Positions 51,478 to 61,425 are shown, counted from the stretch's first letter. The stretch: DNA of 64,000 nt from Ketobacter sp. (GCF_003671495.1 NZ_RCHN01000045.1:1-64000); one strand, 5' to 3'. Numbers and translations are program-made. Notes: generated by a model from the sequence alone, not told the origin.

Positions 51478-54132
51478 TCAGGCATCCTCTTCATCAATAT
51501 CGGCTTGGTTGTCATCATCCTGGTCAACAGGACCTGTGCTTGTGGTTGGCTCAGTATTGTCCGGGGTGGAGGCGTCCGCTTCAGCATCCAGCTCATCATC
51601 CGCCAGTTCGGCAATACGCTCCACACCCACCAGGCTCTCGTCCTTGGCCAGGCGGATCAGCATCACACCCTGGGTATCACGGCCTTGGATGGAGACCTCA
51701 GACACCCGGGTACGCACCAGCGTTCCCTGATCTGAAATCAGCATGATCTCATCGGTTTCAGAAACTTGTACGGCGCCCAGAAGGTCACCATTGCGCTCAC
51801 TACAGCGCATGGCGATGATGCCCTTGCCGCCCCGACCCTTGGTGGGGAAATCTTCCACCGCCGTACGCTTTCCGTATCCGTTGACGCTGGCGGTCAGCAC
51901 TTGATGCCCGGGTTGCGGCACGATCAGGGAAATCAGATCCACCCCCTGCGGCAGGTTGACACCGCGCACCCCGCGGGCAGTACGGCCCATGGCCCGCACG
52001 TTCTCTTCCTTGAAGCGCACAGCCTTGCCTTCTGAGGTGAACAGCATGATGTCCTGCTCGCCGTCGGTGATATCCACACCCACCAGGCGATTGCCTTCGT
52101 CCAGTTCAATGGCAATGAGGCCGGAACTGCGGGGGCGGGAGAACGCCTCCAGCTCAACTTTTTTCACCGTGCCATTGGAGGTGGCCATAAACACAAACTT
52201 ACCGGACTCGTACTCCCGCAGGGGCAGGATTGCGGTAATTTTCTCATCGTCTGACAGCGGCAGCAGATTCACAATGGGGCGGCCACGGGACTGGCGGCCG
52301 GCCTGGGGAATCTGGTAAACCTTCAACCAGTACACTTTTCCCTGGTTGCTGAAACAGAGAATGGTGTCGTGACTGCTGGTGACCAGCAGGTGTTCCACAT
52401 AATCTTCGTCTTTGACGGAGGCCGCGGCTTTGCCCTTACCGCCCCGTTTTTGGGCCTGGTAATTGCCGATGGGCTGTGTCTTGGCATAACCACCGTGGGA
52501 CAATGTCACCACCACGGTTTCTTCCGGAATCAGGTCTTCGTTGGTGAGATCCATGCGGGACGCCACGATCTCGGTGCGACGATCATCCGCATATTGCTGG
52601 CGAACTTCCACCAGCTCGTCCCGGATCACCTGCATCAGCAATTGGGGATCGGCGAGGATGGCCATCAGCTCTTTGATCAGATCCAGCTTCTCCTGATATT
52701 CCTTCAGCAGCTTGTCGGTTTCCAGACCGGTCAAACGATGCAGTCGCATGTCCAGGATTTCTTTGGCCTGAACTTCCGACAGGTAGTACAAACCATCGTC
52801 CCGCAGACCGAAATTGGGGTCGATGTCATCCGGCCGACAGGCATCCGGGCCACCGGCCCGCTCCAGCATGTCCAGCACGTAGCCCGGGGTCCAGCCCTGG
52901 CCCATCAACCGCTCTTCGGCTTCAGCCCGGCTGGGCGACGCCTTGATCAATTCAATGACCGGGTCGATATTGGCCAGCGCCACTGCCAGGCCTTCCAGCA
53001 CGTGGCCACGCTCACGGGCCTTGCGCAGATCGTATACAGTACGGCGAGTCACTACCTCGCGGCGGTGACGGATAAAGGCTTCTACAATGCCTTTCAAGTT
53101 CAACAGGCGGGGCTGGCCGTCCACCAGGGCCACCATGTTGATGCCGAAAACCGTCTCCAACTGGGTCTGCGAATACAGATTGTTCAGCAGTACCTCAGCG
53201 TTGTCGCCACGGCGCACCTCAATCACCACACGAATGCCGTCTTTGTCGGACTCGTCGCGGATCTCGCTGATGCCTTCAATGCGCTTTTCTTTCACCAGTT
53301 CAGCGATCTTCTCTATCAGGCGTGCCTTGTTCACCTGATAGGGGATCTCCGTGATGATGATGGTTTCCTTGCCGTTCTTTTCGGTTTCGATGTGAGCCCG
53401 GGCCCGCATGTACATGCGGCCACGACCGGTGCGGTAGGCCTCGATGATGCCAGAGCGGCCATTGATGATGCCGTAGGTGGGCAGATCCGGGCCCTGGATG
53501 TATTCCATCAGGCCGTCCACATCAATCTCGGGATTATCAATGCAGGCCAGGGTGCCGTCGATCACCTCCCCCAGGTTGTGGGGTGGGATGTTGGTGGCCA
53601 TGCCCACCGCGATACCGGAGGAGCCGTTTACCAGCAGATTAGGGATGCGGGTGGGCAACACTGATGGCATCTGCTCGTTGCCATCGTAGTTGGGAACAAA
53701 GTCCACCGTTTCCTTTTCCAGGTCCGCCAGCAGATCGTGGGCGATCTTGGCCATGCGCACCTCGGTGTATCGCATGGCCGCGGCGTTATCGCCGTCGATG
53801 GAACCGAAGTTGCCCTGCCCGTCCACCAGCATGTAACGCAGGGAGAACGGTTGCGCCATGCGCACGATGGTGTCGTAAACCGCGGAATCACCGTGAGGGT
53901 GATATTTACCGATGACGTCACCCACCACACGGGCGGACTTCTTGTAAGGCTTGTTGTACACATTGCCCAGCTCGTGCATGGCGTACAGGACGCGACGGTG
54001 CACGGGCTTCAGACCATCTCGCACATCCGGCAACGCACGCCCCACGATAACGCTCATGGCGTAATCAAGATAGGATTGCTTGAGTTCGTCTTCGATGTTG
54101 ACCGGTAGGATTTCTTTGGCTAGTTCTGACAT
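51478..54132 (-). CDS. gyrA: DNA gyrase subunit A
   Basis: GyrA cuts and rejoins DNA during ATP-driven negative supercoiling. The 884-aa protein has the catalytic Tyr122 (AAMRYTEVRM) and a quinolone-determining region with Ser83 and Asp87 (HGDSAVYD), the wild-type susceptible residues. The C-terminal beta-pinwheel includes the GyrA box QKRGGKG. The acidic tail (QDDDNQADIDEEDA) is typical. It heads the aromatic gene run, with a 215-base gap to mtnA upstream. Confidence 0.98.
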   Translation of the reverse strand: MSELAKEILPVNIEDELKQSYLDYAMSVIVGRALPDVRDGLKPVHRRVLYAMHELGNVYNKPYKKSARVVGDVIGKYHPHGDSAVYDTIVRMAQPFSLRYMLVDGQGNFGSIDGDNAAAMRYTEVRMAKIAHDLLADLEKETVDFVPNYDGNEQMPSVLPTRIPNLLVNGSSGIAVGMATNIPPHNLGEVIDGTLACIDNPEIDVDGLMEYIQGPDLPTYGIINGRSGIIEAYRTGRGRMYMRARAHIETEKNGKETIIITEIPYQVNKARLIEKIAELVKEKRIEGISEIRDESDKDGIRVVIEVRRGDNAEVLLNNLYSQTQLETVFGINMVALVDGQPRLLNLKGIVEAFIRHRREVVTRRTVYDLRKARERGHVLEGLAVALANIDPVIELIKASPSRAEAEERLMGQGWTPGYVLDMLERAGGPDACRPDDIDPNFGLRDDGLYYLSEVQAKEILDMRLHRLTGLETDKLLKEYQEKLDLIKELMAILADPQLLMQVIRDELVEVRQQYADDRRTEIVASRMDLTNEDLIPEETVVVTLSHGGYAKTQPIGNYQAQKRGGKGKAAASVKDEDYVEHLLVTSSHDTILCFSNQGKVYWLKVYQIPQAGRQSRGRPIVNLLPLSDDEKITAILPLREYESGKFVFMATSNGTVKKVELEAFSRPRSSGLIAIELDEGNRLVGVDITDGEQDIMLFTSEGKAVRFKEENVRAMGRTARGVRGVNLPQGVDLISLIVPQPGHQVLTASVNGYGKRTAVEDFPTKGRGGKGIIAMRCSERNGDLLGAVQVSETDEIMLISDQGTLVRTRVSEVSIQGRDTQGVMLIRLAKDESLVGVERIAELADDELDAEADASTPDNTEPTTSTGPVDQDDDNQADIDEEDA

Positions 54133-54277
54133 CGGGTTCCTGGTTTGCTGTTGACGGCTATGGGCAGGCCGGTTGCAGGGCCTAGGCTCACAGTGACCGG
54201 GGTTGATCTGTCGTCGTTTTTGTCATTGCCCCTGACGGCTTTCTGGGCCGATTTTAAAGCTCCAAATAATAGCACAA

Positions 54278-54294
54278 AGCCCCTAGACGGGGCT
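54278..54294 (-). terminator. Possible terminator between mtnA and gyrA
   Basis: AGCCCC (54278-54283) pairs with GGGGCT (54289-54294) around a 5-base loop. On the minus strand the following bases are TTGTGCTATTATTT, an imperfect T-run. It lies 54 bases after the mtnA stop. Confidence 0.5.
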
Positions 54295-54347
54295 AAGGGC
54301 AAAAGGCGGTTTTTTATGGAAATTTTGCGCTTTTGAGGCGGTAATCC

Positions 54348-55427
54348 CTAGTGCAGGGAGTGCTTTTTCATCAGACTGGAAATGCCGGCTGTATTGGGGC
54401 GCTCCACCACCCCTTTTTCCGTCACGATGGCATCAATCAATTCCGCCGGGGTAACGTCAAAAACCGGGTTGTAGACCTCGATGTTGTCCGGGGCCAGCCG
54501 GTGTCCTTTCACCGTGACCACCTCATCCGGACCCCGCTCCTCGATGGGTATGTCTTCACCGCTGGTCAGGTCCATATCGAAGGTGGTGGAAGGGGCCACC
54601 ACCATGAAGCGCACCCCATGATGCTTGGCCAGCACCGCCAGGTTATAGGTGCCGATCTTGTTGGCCACATCGCCATTGGCGGTGATGCGATCTGCCCCCA
54701 CTATCACCCAGCTGATGCGCCCCTGCTTCATCAGGGTGGCACCCACGGTATCCGCCATGAGGGTGACCGGAATCTTGTCCTGGGCCAATTCCCAGGCCGT
54801 CAGGCGGGAACCCTGCCACCAGGGGCGCGTCTCATCGGCGAACACCCGGTCAATCAGGCCCTGTTGCCAGGCAGACCGAATCACGCCCAGGGCCGTGCCA
54901 TAGCCCCCAGTGGCCAGAGAACCGGTATTACAGTGGGTGATGACCCCCTTTGCGGGGCTGTTGATGTTCGCCATCACCGCACTGCCCAAACGCCCCATGG
55001 CGTGATTGGCCGCCACGTCCAGGCGGTGGATTTTCTTTGCCTCCCGCAGCAACTGGACGATGGGGTCCTCGCTGTCGGTAAGTTTATCCAGGGCAGCCCG
55101 CATCTGGTCCAGAGCCCAGAACAGGTTCACTGCAGTGGGGCGGGACTGGGCCAGGGCATCAAAATCCTGCTCCAGCTGCTCCCGCCAGGTGTAGGCATCC
55201 AGGTTGCGACGGTGCCGGGCTGCGATCACCACCCCATAGGCGGCGGTAATGCCAATGGCAGGCGCTCCTCGCACCACCATCTCACGGATGGAGTGAACCA
55301 CCGCCCCCACATCCTGATGTTCCAGCCAGACCTCTTCCAGGGGGAGCAGGCGCTGATCCAGCAACCAAAGGGCTTCATCTCGCCATTCGATCGCACTTAC
55401 GGAATGTTCCTGGGCTGAAACCATCAT
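54348..55427 (-). CDS. mtnA: S-methyl-5-thioribose-1-phosphate isomerase
   Basis: MtnA converts methylthioribose-1-P to methylthioribulose-1-P in methionine salvage. The 359-aa protein has VRGAPAIGITAAYG, the catalytic cysteine in THCNTGSLATGGYGTALG, and the aspartate in GADRITANGDVANKIGT. Two ATG codons lie side by side at the start; GAGGACAG precedes both. It is divergent from mtaD, with which it shares metabolic context. Confidence 0.96.
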   Translation of the reverse strand: MMVSAQEHSVSAIEWRDEALWLLDQRLLPLEEVWLEHQDVGAVVHSIREMVVRGAPAIGITAAYGVVIAARHRRNLDAYTWREQLEQDFDALAQSRPTAVNLFWALDQMRAALDKLTDSEDPIVQLLREAKKIHRLDVAANHAMGRLGSAVMANINSPAKGVITHCNTGSLATGGYGTALGVIRSAWQQGLIDRVFADETRPWWQGSRLTAWELAQDKIPVTLMADTVGATLMKQGRISWVIVGADRITANGDVANKIGTYNLAVLAKHHGVRFMVVAPSTTFDMDLTSGEDIPIEERGPDEVVTVKGHRLAPDNIEVYNPVFDVTPAELIDAIVTEKGVVERPNTAGISSLMKKHSLH

Positions 55428-55582
55428 CTGTCCTCATCGAAATAAGACTGGGAATTATACGGACAGGCATCCAACAGAGCCAGACAACGAGGAATTTAAA
55501 GGGATTTTTTGTGCTCGCATTTTCACTCTGGAATCAAACACAGGTACTATTGCCCGACGCGAACCAGCGCAGGAACCGTTAC

Positions 55583-56920
55583 ATGCCAGAAAACCAACTC
55601 GTCGCCACCATCATCCATGCCCGCTGGGTCCTGACCATGGACCCGCAGCAACCCTATCTGGAACGCCAGAGCGTGGCCATCGACAAGGGCCGCATTGTTG
55701 CTATTGCCCCGCAGGGATCGCTGTCAATACAGGCAGCGGAGACCATAGAATTACCCGAACATGTGCTGATGCCGGGCTTGATCAACGCCCATGGTCATGC
55801 CGCTATGACGCTGTTCCGGGGACTGGCGGACGACCTGCCCCTGATGGACTGGCTGCAGAACCACATCTGGCCGGCAGAAGGACGCTGGGTGGACGAGGCC
55901 TTCACCCAGGAAGGCGCCCTGCTGGCCATGGCGGAGATGATCCGCAGTGGCACCACCTGCTTCAGTGATATGTACTTTTACCCCAACGTGGTGGCGAAGG
56001 CCGCGGCCAACGCCCACATGCGCTGCCAATTGAGCTTCCCGATTCTGGACTTCCCCACTAACTGGGCGCAAAACGCCGATGAATACCTGCGCAAGGGGCT
56101 GCAACTGCACGACGACTACCGCAATCATCCGCTGATCAATGTGGCCTTCGGTCCGCATGCGCCCTACACCGTTTCCGACGCCCCCTTGAAGAAAGTCGCC
56201 GCCTACTCGGTGGAAACCAACATGGCAGTGCAAATTCACCTGCATGAAACCGCCTTCGAAGTGGAAGAGGCATTGAAGGCAGGTGGTCAACGCCCCATCG
56301 CCCGACTGAATGAACTGGGCCTGCTGAACCCGCAACTGCAGGCAGTTCACATGACGCAATTGACCGACGATGAGATCACCCTGCTGGCGGCAACCGGCAC
56401 GCATGTGATTCACTGCCCTGAGTCCAACCTGAAACTGGCCAGCGGCTTCTGCCCGGTGGCCAAACTGGTTGAGGCCGGGGTCAATGTGGCCCTGGGCACA
56501 GACGGCGCAGCCAGCAACAATGACCTGGATATGTTCGGTGAGATGCGAACCGCCGCCCTGCTGGCCAAAGGCGTCGCCGGCAACCCCAGCGCCATTCCCG
56601 CAGCGACGGCACTGCAGATGGCCACCATCAACGGCGCCCGGGCCCTCGGCATCGACGATCTGACCGGCAGCCTGGAAACCGGTAAAGCAGCGGATATGAT
56701 TGCTGTACATATGGATGATGTGACCTGCCAGCCCCACTATCACCTGGAGTCGCAACTGGTCTATGCCACCCCCGCAAGCCAGGTAACCGATTCCTGGATT
56801 GGCGGCCGCCAGGTCATGAAAAATCGTCAGCTCACCACCATAGACCTGGCGGACATCCTGAGCAAAGCCAAACTCTGGAAAGCACAAATTCAAATGGCGG
56901 ATGAGCACCCTGATGAGTAA
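55583..56920 (+). CDS. mtaD: 5-Methylthioadenosine / S-adenosylhomocysteine deaminase (TRZ/ATZ family)
   Basis: This amidohydrolase deaminates MTA or SAH. The 445-aa protein has the metal-site motif NAHGHAAM, HLHETAFEV, HVIHCPESN and GTDGAASNNDLDMFGEM. In Pseudomonas the gene sits beside mtnA, and its MTA-deaminase activity belongs to the methylthioinosine route of salvage. I start it at ATG 55583 with AGGAA upstream; the frame opens further upstream without a better site. The 3' end overlaps ubiG by eight bases. Confidence 0.92.
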   Translation: MPENQLVATIIHARWVLTMDPQQPYLERQSVAIDKGRIVAIAPQGSLSIQAAETIELPEHVLMPGLINAHGHAAMTLFRGLADDLPLMDWLQNHIWPAEGRWVDEAFTQEGALLAMAEMIRSGTTCFSDMYFYPNVVAKAAANAHMRCQLSFPILDFPTNWAQNADEYLRKGLQLHDDYRNHPLINVAFGPHAPYTVSDAPLKKVAAYSVETNMAVQIHLHETAFEVEEALKAGGQRPIARLNELGLLNPQLQAVHMTQLTDDEITLLAATGTHVIHCPESNLKLASGFCPVAKLVEAGVNVALGTDGAASNNDLDMFGEMRTAALLAKGVAGNPSAIPAATALQMATINGARALGIDDLTGSLETGKAADMIAVHMDDVTCQPHYHLESQLVYATPASQVTDSWIGGRQVMKNRQLTTIDLADILSKAKLWKAQIQMADEHPDE

Positions 56921-57611
56921 CGTTGATCACACCGAAATCGCCAAGTTCGAGTCCATCGCGGATAAGTGGTGGGACCTGGAAGGCGAGTTCAAACCCCTCC
57001 ACGACATTAACCCGTTGCGCCTGAACTACATTAATGAGCGCACCCCCCTGGCCGACCGAATGGTGCTGGATGTGGGTTGCGGTGGCGGCATCCTGAGCGA
57101 GGGCCTGACCTATCGCGGCGCCCAGGTGACAGGCATCGACATGGGCGAAGCCAACCTGCAGGCCGCCCGGGAGCACGCTGCGGCCAATCACCTGAACATC
57201 GACTACCGCTGCATCGCGGTGGAAGACCTGGCCGCCGAAATGCCCGCTGCTTTCGACGTGGTGACCTGCATGGAAATGTTGGAGCACGTGCCAGACCCCG
57301 CGGCCATTGTGCAGGCTTGTGCAACCCTGGTGAAACCGGGAGGCCACCTGTTTTTCTCCACCATCAACCGCAACCCCAAGTCCTATGTGATGGCCATTGT
57401 CGGGGCGGAATACGTGATGAACCTGGTGCCCCGGGGCACCCATGAGTATATGAAATTCATCAAACCTTCAGAGCTGTCCGCCTGGGCCCGCAAAGCGGGA
57501 TTGGGCATTCGCGATCTCAGCGGCATGAGCGTCAACCCGCTCACCATGCAATTCAAAGTAACCCGGGACGTGGACGTGAACTACTTCCTGCACTGCATCA
57601 AGGCGGACTGA
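56913..57611 (+). CDS. ubiG: Ubiquinone biosynthesis O-methyltransferase
   Basis: UbiG carries out both O-methylations in ubiquinone synthesis. The 232-aa protein starts MSNVDHTEIAKFE, as in Pseudomonas, and has WWDLEGEFKPLHDINPLR, the SAM motif DVGCGGGILSE, and VTCMEMLEHVPDP. A start at ATG 56901 is in frame but would add MSTL. It overlaps mtaD and lies seven bases before mupP. Confidence 0.97.
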   Translation: MSNVDHTEIAKFESIADKWWDLEGEFKPLHDINPLRLNYINERTPLADRMVLDVGCGGGILSEGLTYRGAQVTGIDMGEANLQAAREHAAANHLNIDYRCIAVEDLAAEMPAAFDVVTCMEMLEHVPDPAAIVQACATLVKPGGHLFFSTINRNPKSYVMAIVGAEYVMNLVPRGTHEYMKFIKPSELSAWARKAGLGIRDLSGMSVNPLTMQFKVTRDVDVNYFLHCIKAD

Positions 57612-57618
57612 GCCCACT

Positions 57619-58302
57619 ATGCCTGACAACGCAGTTCCTTGCCCCATCGCCGCCGTGCTGTTCGATCTGGACGGCACGCTGATTGATACCGCGCCGGATT
57701 TTGTGCGCATCGTGAATCAAATGCGCCTAGAGCACCAGTTGGCCCCCTTCCCGCCCCACACCATTCGCCAGCAGGTGTCTAATGGCGCCCGGGCCCTGGT
57801 GACCCTGGCATTTGGCGGCGAAGAATCTAATCCGGATTTCACACTGCACCTGGACGCGTTGTTACAGCGTTATGAGCAGGAACTGGCAGTGGAATCCCAC
57901 CTATTTGATGGATTGGATACCGCCCTGCAGGCTCTGGAAGCCCGCAACATTCCCTGGGGTATCGTGACCAACAAACCCAGTCGCTACACCGACCCGTTGC
58001 TGGTAGGGCTGAACCTCCACCAGCGCTGCGCAGTAGCCATCTGCCCGGATCAGGTGACTCATCGCAAACCGCATCCGGAGCCCATATTGACCGCCTGTGA
58101 ACGCATCGGGGCAGACCCGTCCGCCACCCTTTATGTGGGCGACCATGCCCGCGACATTGAAGCAGGCAAGCGCGCCAATAACTACACGGTCGCCGCAGGC
58201 TGGGGCTACCTGAACGCCGGCGAACGGGCGGAAGACTGGTGCGCCAGCATCACCCTGCCCACGCCACAGACTTTCTGCCAATGGTTGTCAGAGCAACTGT
58301 GA
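57619..58302 (+). CDS. mupP: HAD phosphatase, N-acetylmuramic acid 6-phosphate phosphatase (MupP) candidate
   Basis: The 227-aa protein is a HAD-superfamily enzyme with motif I LFDLDGTLIDTAPDF, motif II IVTNKPSRY, motif III lysine in THRKPHPEP, and motif IV VGDHARDIEAGK. By sequence it could be phosphoglycolate phosphatase (Gph). The position directly after ubiG and before a yciK-type SDR is that of MupP in Pseudomonas, which dephosphorylates MurNAc-6-P in peptidoglycan recycling. I follow that order, but biochemistry would be needed to tell them apart. Confidence 0.85.
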   Translation: MPDNAVPCPIAAVLFDLDGTLIDTAPDFVRIVNQMRLEHQLAPFPPHTIRQQVSNGARALVTLAFGGEESNPDFTLHLDALLQRYEQELAVESHLFDGLDTALQALEARNIPWGIVTNKPSRYTDPLLVGLNLHQRCAVAICPDQVTHRKPHPEPILTACERIGADPSATLYVGDHARDIEAGKRANNYTVAAGWGYLNAGERAEDWCASITLPTPQTFCQWLSEQL

Positions 58303-58388
58303 CAATAGAATTCTGATGCGCTCTCTCATACTGCACCAGTGGATCTGATAAAATGCATCACCTGAGCACTCAAAAAACGGAATCGACT

Positions 58389-59147
58389 ATGAATCAGGAT
58401 TACACCCAATATCAGGCCCCCGACAACCTGCTGCAGGACAAAGTGATTCTGGTCACCGGCGCCGGTGCCGGCATTGGCAAAGCCGCCGCTCTCAGTTTTG
58501 CCCGGCTGGGCGCCACCGTGGTGTTACTGGGGCGAACTGTAGAGAAGCTGGAGCAGGTTTACGATCAGATCGAAGCGGAAGGCGGCAAACAGCCGGCCAT
58601 CGTACCGCTCAATCTGGAATCCGCCAGTCACGTGGAATACCGCCAGATTGCGGAAACCATTGAGCAGGAGTTCGGACGCCTGGATGGACTGCTGCTCAAT
58701 GCCGCCATTCTGGGGGACATTCGCCCCCTGGAGTTTTACCCCATGGACCTATTTGAAAAGGTCATGGCCACCAATGTGAACGCCCAGTTCATGCTGGTGC
58801 GAACCCTGCTCCCACTGCTGCGCCAATCAGAGCAGGGTTCCATTGTCTTCACCACCTCCTCTGTCGGTCGCGTGGGTCGCGCCAATTGGGGCGCCTATGC
58901 CATCTCCAAGTTCGCGGTGGAAGGCATGATGCAGACCCTGGCAGATGAACTGAAAGACACCAGCAACATCAAGGTCAACTGCGTTAACCCCGGCGCCACC
59001 CGCACCGGCATGCGCGCCAGCGCCTACCCGGCAGAAGAACCGGCAAGTGTTTGCCCCCCGGATGCCATCATGCCCCTCTACAATTTCCTCATGGGCACCG
59101 ACTCCCAGGGGGTTACCGGTCAGTCCCTGGATGCGCAGAAAAAATAA
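58389..59147 (+). CDS. yciK: YciK-family short-chain oxidoreductase
   Basis: The 252-aa SDR has the nucleotide motif GAGAGIG, NAA, GAYAISKFAVEGM (Tyr-x-x-x-Lys) and NPGATRTGMRA. YciK homologues stand next to the mupP/gph gene in Pseudomonas and have unknown function. I start it at ATG 58389; an upstream ATG at 58353 adds 12 residues. A weak inverted repeat (GGCTTGCC/GGCAAGCC) follows the stop. Confidence 0.88.
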   Translation: MNQDYTQYQAPDNLLQDKVILVTGAGAGIGKAAALSFARLGATVVLLGRTVEKLEQVYDQIEAEGGKQPAIVPLNLESASHVEYRQIAETIEQEFGRLDGLLLNAAILGDIRPLEFYPMDLFEKVMATNVNAQFMLVRTLLPLLRQSEQGSIVFTTSSVGRVGRANWGAYAISKFAVEGMMQTLADELKDTSNIKVNCVNPGATRTGMRASAYPAEEPASVCPPDAIMPLYNFLMGTDSQGVTGQSLDAQKK

Positions 59148-59365
59148 CCCCCCTCTTCAACGGCTTGCCTGGGAAAACGCCGCGGGCAAGCCGGGGCTCC
59201 GCCTCCCACCCCCTTTTTGCTCGCCTAATAGCCATCTAAGAATGACTGGAATTTGACACTGATCACAATTTGCCACCCTGCCCAGCCCACCGGATCATCG
59301 CGCCCTCGATAAAACCTCTTGTAAAATAAGGAAAAGTCAAACGCTGTACAACATTTCGGCAAGAC

Positions 59366-59381
59366 TGGCACAGTCTTGGCA
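59366..59381 (+). promoter_or_regulatory. Predicted sigma-54 (-24/-12) promoter for the diguanylate cyclase
   Basis: TGGCAC (59366-59371), five bases, then TGGCA (59377-59381): the GG and GC pairs have the exact spacing of the sigma-54 consensus, with one mismatch in the -12 box. The implied start is near 59392, leaving a 46-base leader with AGAGG before ATG 59438. A GACTG-GCA-CAGTC palindrome overlaps the site. Confidence 0.6.
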
Positions 59382-59437
59382 TCTATCCAGGCAGACACTT
59401 CACCATGTCAAAGTTCGATTCAGAAGAGGAAACAGGA

Positions 59438-60385
59438 ATGAACGCGATTGTCAGTGCGCGGATAGTAGATCTGGACAGTAATGGACTGGTAAATAATCAC
59501 ACCCACAAAGCCCAGCTGTTTGATGCCCGCGGCCACAAAGAGGCGCTGGCCCTGTCTCGCCTGAACGCCATCCTGCAGACCAGCATCGAACTGACGGAAA
59601 TCATTCGCCTGTTTTTCACTGAAGTGCGCCGTATCGTGCCGCTGGACGGCCTGAGCTATGAACATCAGCCTCAGGGTTTCAATTTCCAACAAGGCATTCA
59701 GGAAGGCCAGGATTCCCACTATCGCATTCAGACCGACAGCGACTACCTGGGTGATCTCACCCTGTTCCGTCGGGGCAAAGGGTTTGAGCAAAAAGAACTG
59801 GAGAAACTGGATCGACTGATCTCCTCCCTGGTGTTTCCCCTGCGCAACGGATTACGTTATCAGGAGGCGGTGCGCGCCTCGCTGACCGATGGCCTCACCG
59901 GCGCCGGAAACCGAATCAGCCTGGACGCGGTACTGAGCCGGGAAGTGGAGCAGGCCAATCGTTATGGCCACCCCCTGTCCGTGATGATCCTGGATCTGGA
60001 TCATTTCAAGGCCATCAACGACACCCATGGCCACAGCGTGGGGGACCGCGTGCTGAAGACCATTGCCGATACCATCCAGAACAGCTCCCGCAATGCGGAT
60101 ATGACCTTCCGTTACGGCGGTGAAGAATTCGTGGTGGTACTGAATAAAACGGACATCGGCGGCGCCAAGGTCGGTGCAGAACGCATCCACCGCATCATTG
60201 AAAAGCTCACCATCGAAGTCGGCAATCTGCAGATTCCAGTGACCACCAGTATCGGTGTTGCCAGCCTGTGCCATGGTGAATCCCAGGAGGATCTACTGCG
60301 CCGCGCGGATACTGCACTCTACGGTGCCAAACGCGGCGGGCGCAATCAGGTGGTGGTGGCAGAACCGTCCCTGGCCAACGCATAA
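59438..60385 (+). CDS. Diguanylate cyclase (GGDEF), GAF-like N-terminal part
   Basis: The 315-aa protein has an N-terminal region (about 30-150) that resembles a GAF-like sensor, then a GGDEF domain. The active site reads YGGEEF, an accepted active variant; a full I-site (RNAD, five residues upstream) allows product inhibition by c-di-GMP. DLDHFKAINDTHGH and NRISLDAVL are typical GGDEF sequence. I start it at ATG 59438, which has an AGAGG ribosome site; an in-frame ATG at 59405 would leave only about 13 leader bases from the predicted promoter. A terminator follows. Confidence 0.9.
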   Translation: MNAIVSARIVDLDSNGLVNNHTHKAQLFDARGHKEALALSRLNAILQTSIELTEIIRLFFTEVRRIVPLDGLSYEHQPQGFNFQQGIQEGQDSHYRIQTDSDYLGDLTLFRRGKGFEQKELEKLDRLISSLVFPLRNGLRYQEAVRASLTDGLTGAGNRISLDAVLSREVEQANRYGHPLSVMILDLDHFKAINDTHGHSVGDRVLKTIADTIQNSSRNADMTFRYGGEEFVVVLNKTDIGGAKVGAERIHRIIEKLTIEVGNLQIPVTTSIGVASLCHGESQEDLLRRADTALYGAKRGGRNQVVVAEPSLANA

Positions 60386-60411
60386 AAAAAGCGCCCTTGA
60401 GGCGCTTTTTT
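60385..60411. terminator. Bidirectional terminator between the diguanylate cyclase and rluB
   Basis: GCGCC (60391-60395) pairs with GGCGC (60401-60405) around a 5-base loop, with A6/T6 flanks extending the stem. It lies between the two convergent stop codons. Confidence 0.9.
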
Positions 60412-60413
60412 AT

Positions 60414-61253
60414 TCAATACCGGCGTCGACGCAAGTAGCCTCCGCGACGCACTTCCTTTTCCACAGCGCGTTCCGAACGGGCTTTGGCCCGACCATACAG
60501 CCCCGTACGCTTACGCAGCGCGGCGCCGCAGCTCTCCGCCAATTGATCAATGCTGTCTTTGTCCAGCTCCACCCAACGGCCGGCTTTCAGGTTGCGGGGC
60601 AATAATACGTCGCCATATCGCACCCGGATCAGACGGCTCACCTGAACCCCCTGGGTTTCCCACATACGGCGCACCTCGCGCTTGCGACCTTCACGCAGAA
60701 TCACATGATACCAGTGGTTGGTGCCCTCGCCGCCGCGATCAACGATTTCATCGAATTTGGCCGGACCGTCCACCAGCATGACGCCGTTGCGCAACGCCTC
60801 CAGGTTCTCCTCACTGACTTGCCCATGGACCCGAACTGCATACTCCCGCTCAATGTTGGACGAGGGATGCATCATGCGATTTGCCAGGTCACCATCAGTG
60901 GTAAACAGAAGCAGCCCCTGGCTGTTGATATCCAGACGCCCGATCGCCACCCAACGCTGGTCTTTCAGCTTGGGAAGGGCATCAAATACCGTGGGCCGGC
61001 CACTGGGGTCGGTTCGGGTACAGACTTCACCTTCGGGTTTGTAATACAACACCACGCGGCGAATGCTGTCTTCCTCGGTGGCGAAGTCAATTACGCGACC
61101 ATCCACCCGCAGCTCGTCGCCTTCCTCGATCCGGTCACCCAGTGTCGCCACCTGACCGTTCACCGAAACCCGGCCGGCATCAATCCACTCTTCCATAGCC
61201 CGACGGGAGCCCAAGCCGACCCGCGCCAGAACTTTCTGTATTTTTTCACTCAT
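60414..61253 (-). CDS. rluB: 23S rRNA pseudouridine(2605) synthase RluB
   Basis: RluB makes pseudouridine at position 2605 of 23S rRNA. The 279-aa protein has an N-terminal S4 RNA-binding domain (QKVLARVGLGSRRAMEEWIDAGRVSVNG) and the RsuA-type catalytic core with GRLDINSQGLLLFTTDGDLAN (catalytic Asp). The C-terminal tail is arginine-rich (GGYLRRRRY). The neighbours scpB-scpA upstream are a common arrangement. Confidence 0.95.
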   Translation of the reverse strand: MSEKIQKVLARVGLGSRRAMEEWIDAGRVSVNGQVATLGDRIEEGDELRVDGRVIDFATEEDSIRRVVLYYKPEGEVCTRTDPSGRPTVFDALPKLKDQRWVAIGRLDINSQGLLLFTTDGDLANRMMHPSSNIEREYAVRVHGQVSEENLEALRNGVMLVDGPAKFDEIVDRGGEGTNHWYHVILREGRKREVRRMWETQGVQVSRLIRVRYGDVLLPRNLKAGRWVELDKDSIDQLAESCGAALRKRTGLYGRAKARSERAVEKEVRRGGYLRRRRY

Positions 61254-61425
61254 TACTAACTAAACCCACCAACAATGCGTGAGCCGGGAAAAACCGGCCA
61301 ACACGCGGTACCAACACAACAGTCAATGCAAATAAAACACAGTATAGTGCAGCCTCACGGCTACCTTACCGCCCTAACGGATGGCAATACTGCGTAGATA
61401 ATCGAAAAAATCTAGAATACTCAAC

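Noticed and set aside
49595..51730. 711-codon plus-strand frame antisense to pheA and serC
   Set aside because: It spans two well-identified genes and their junction; length reflects codon bias, not a gene.
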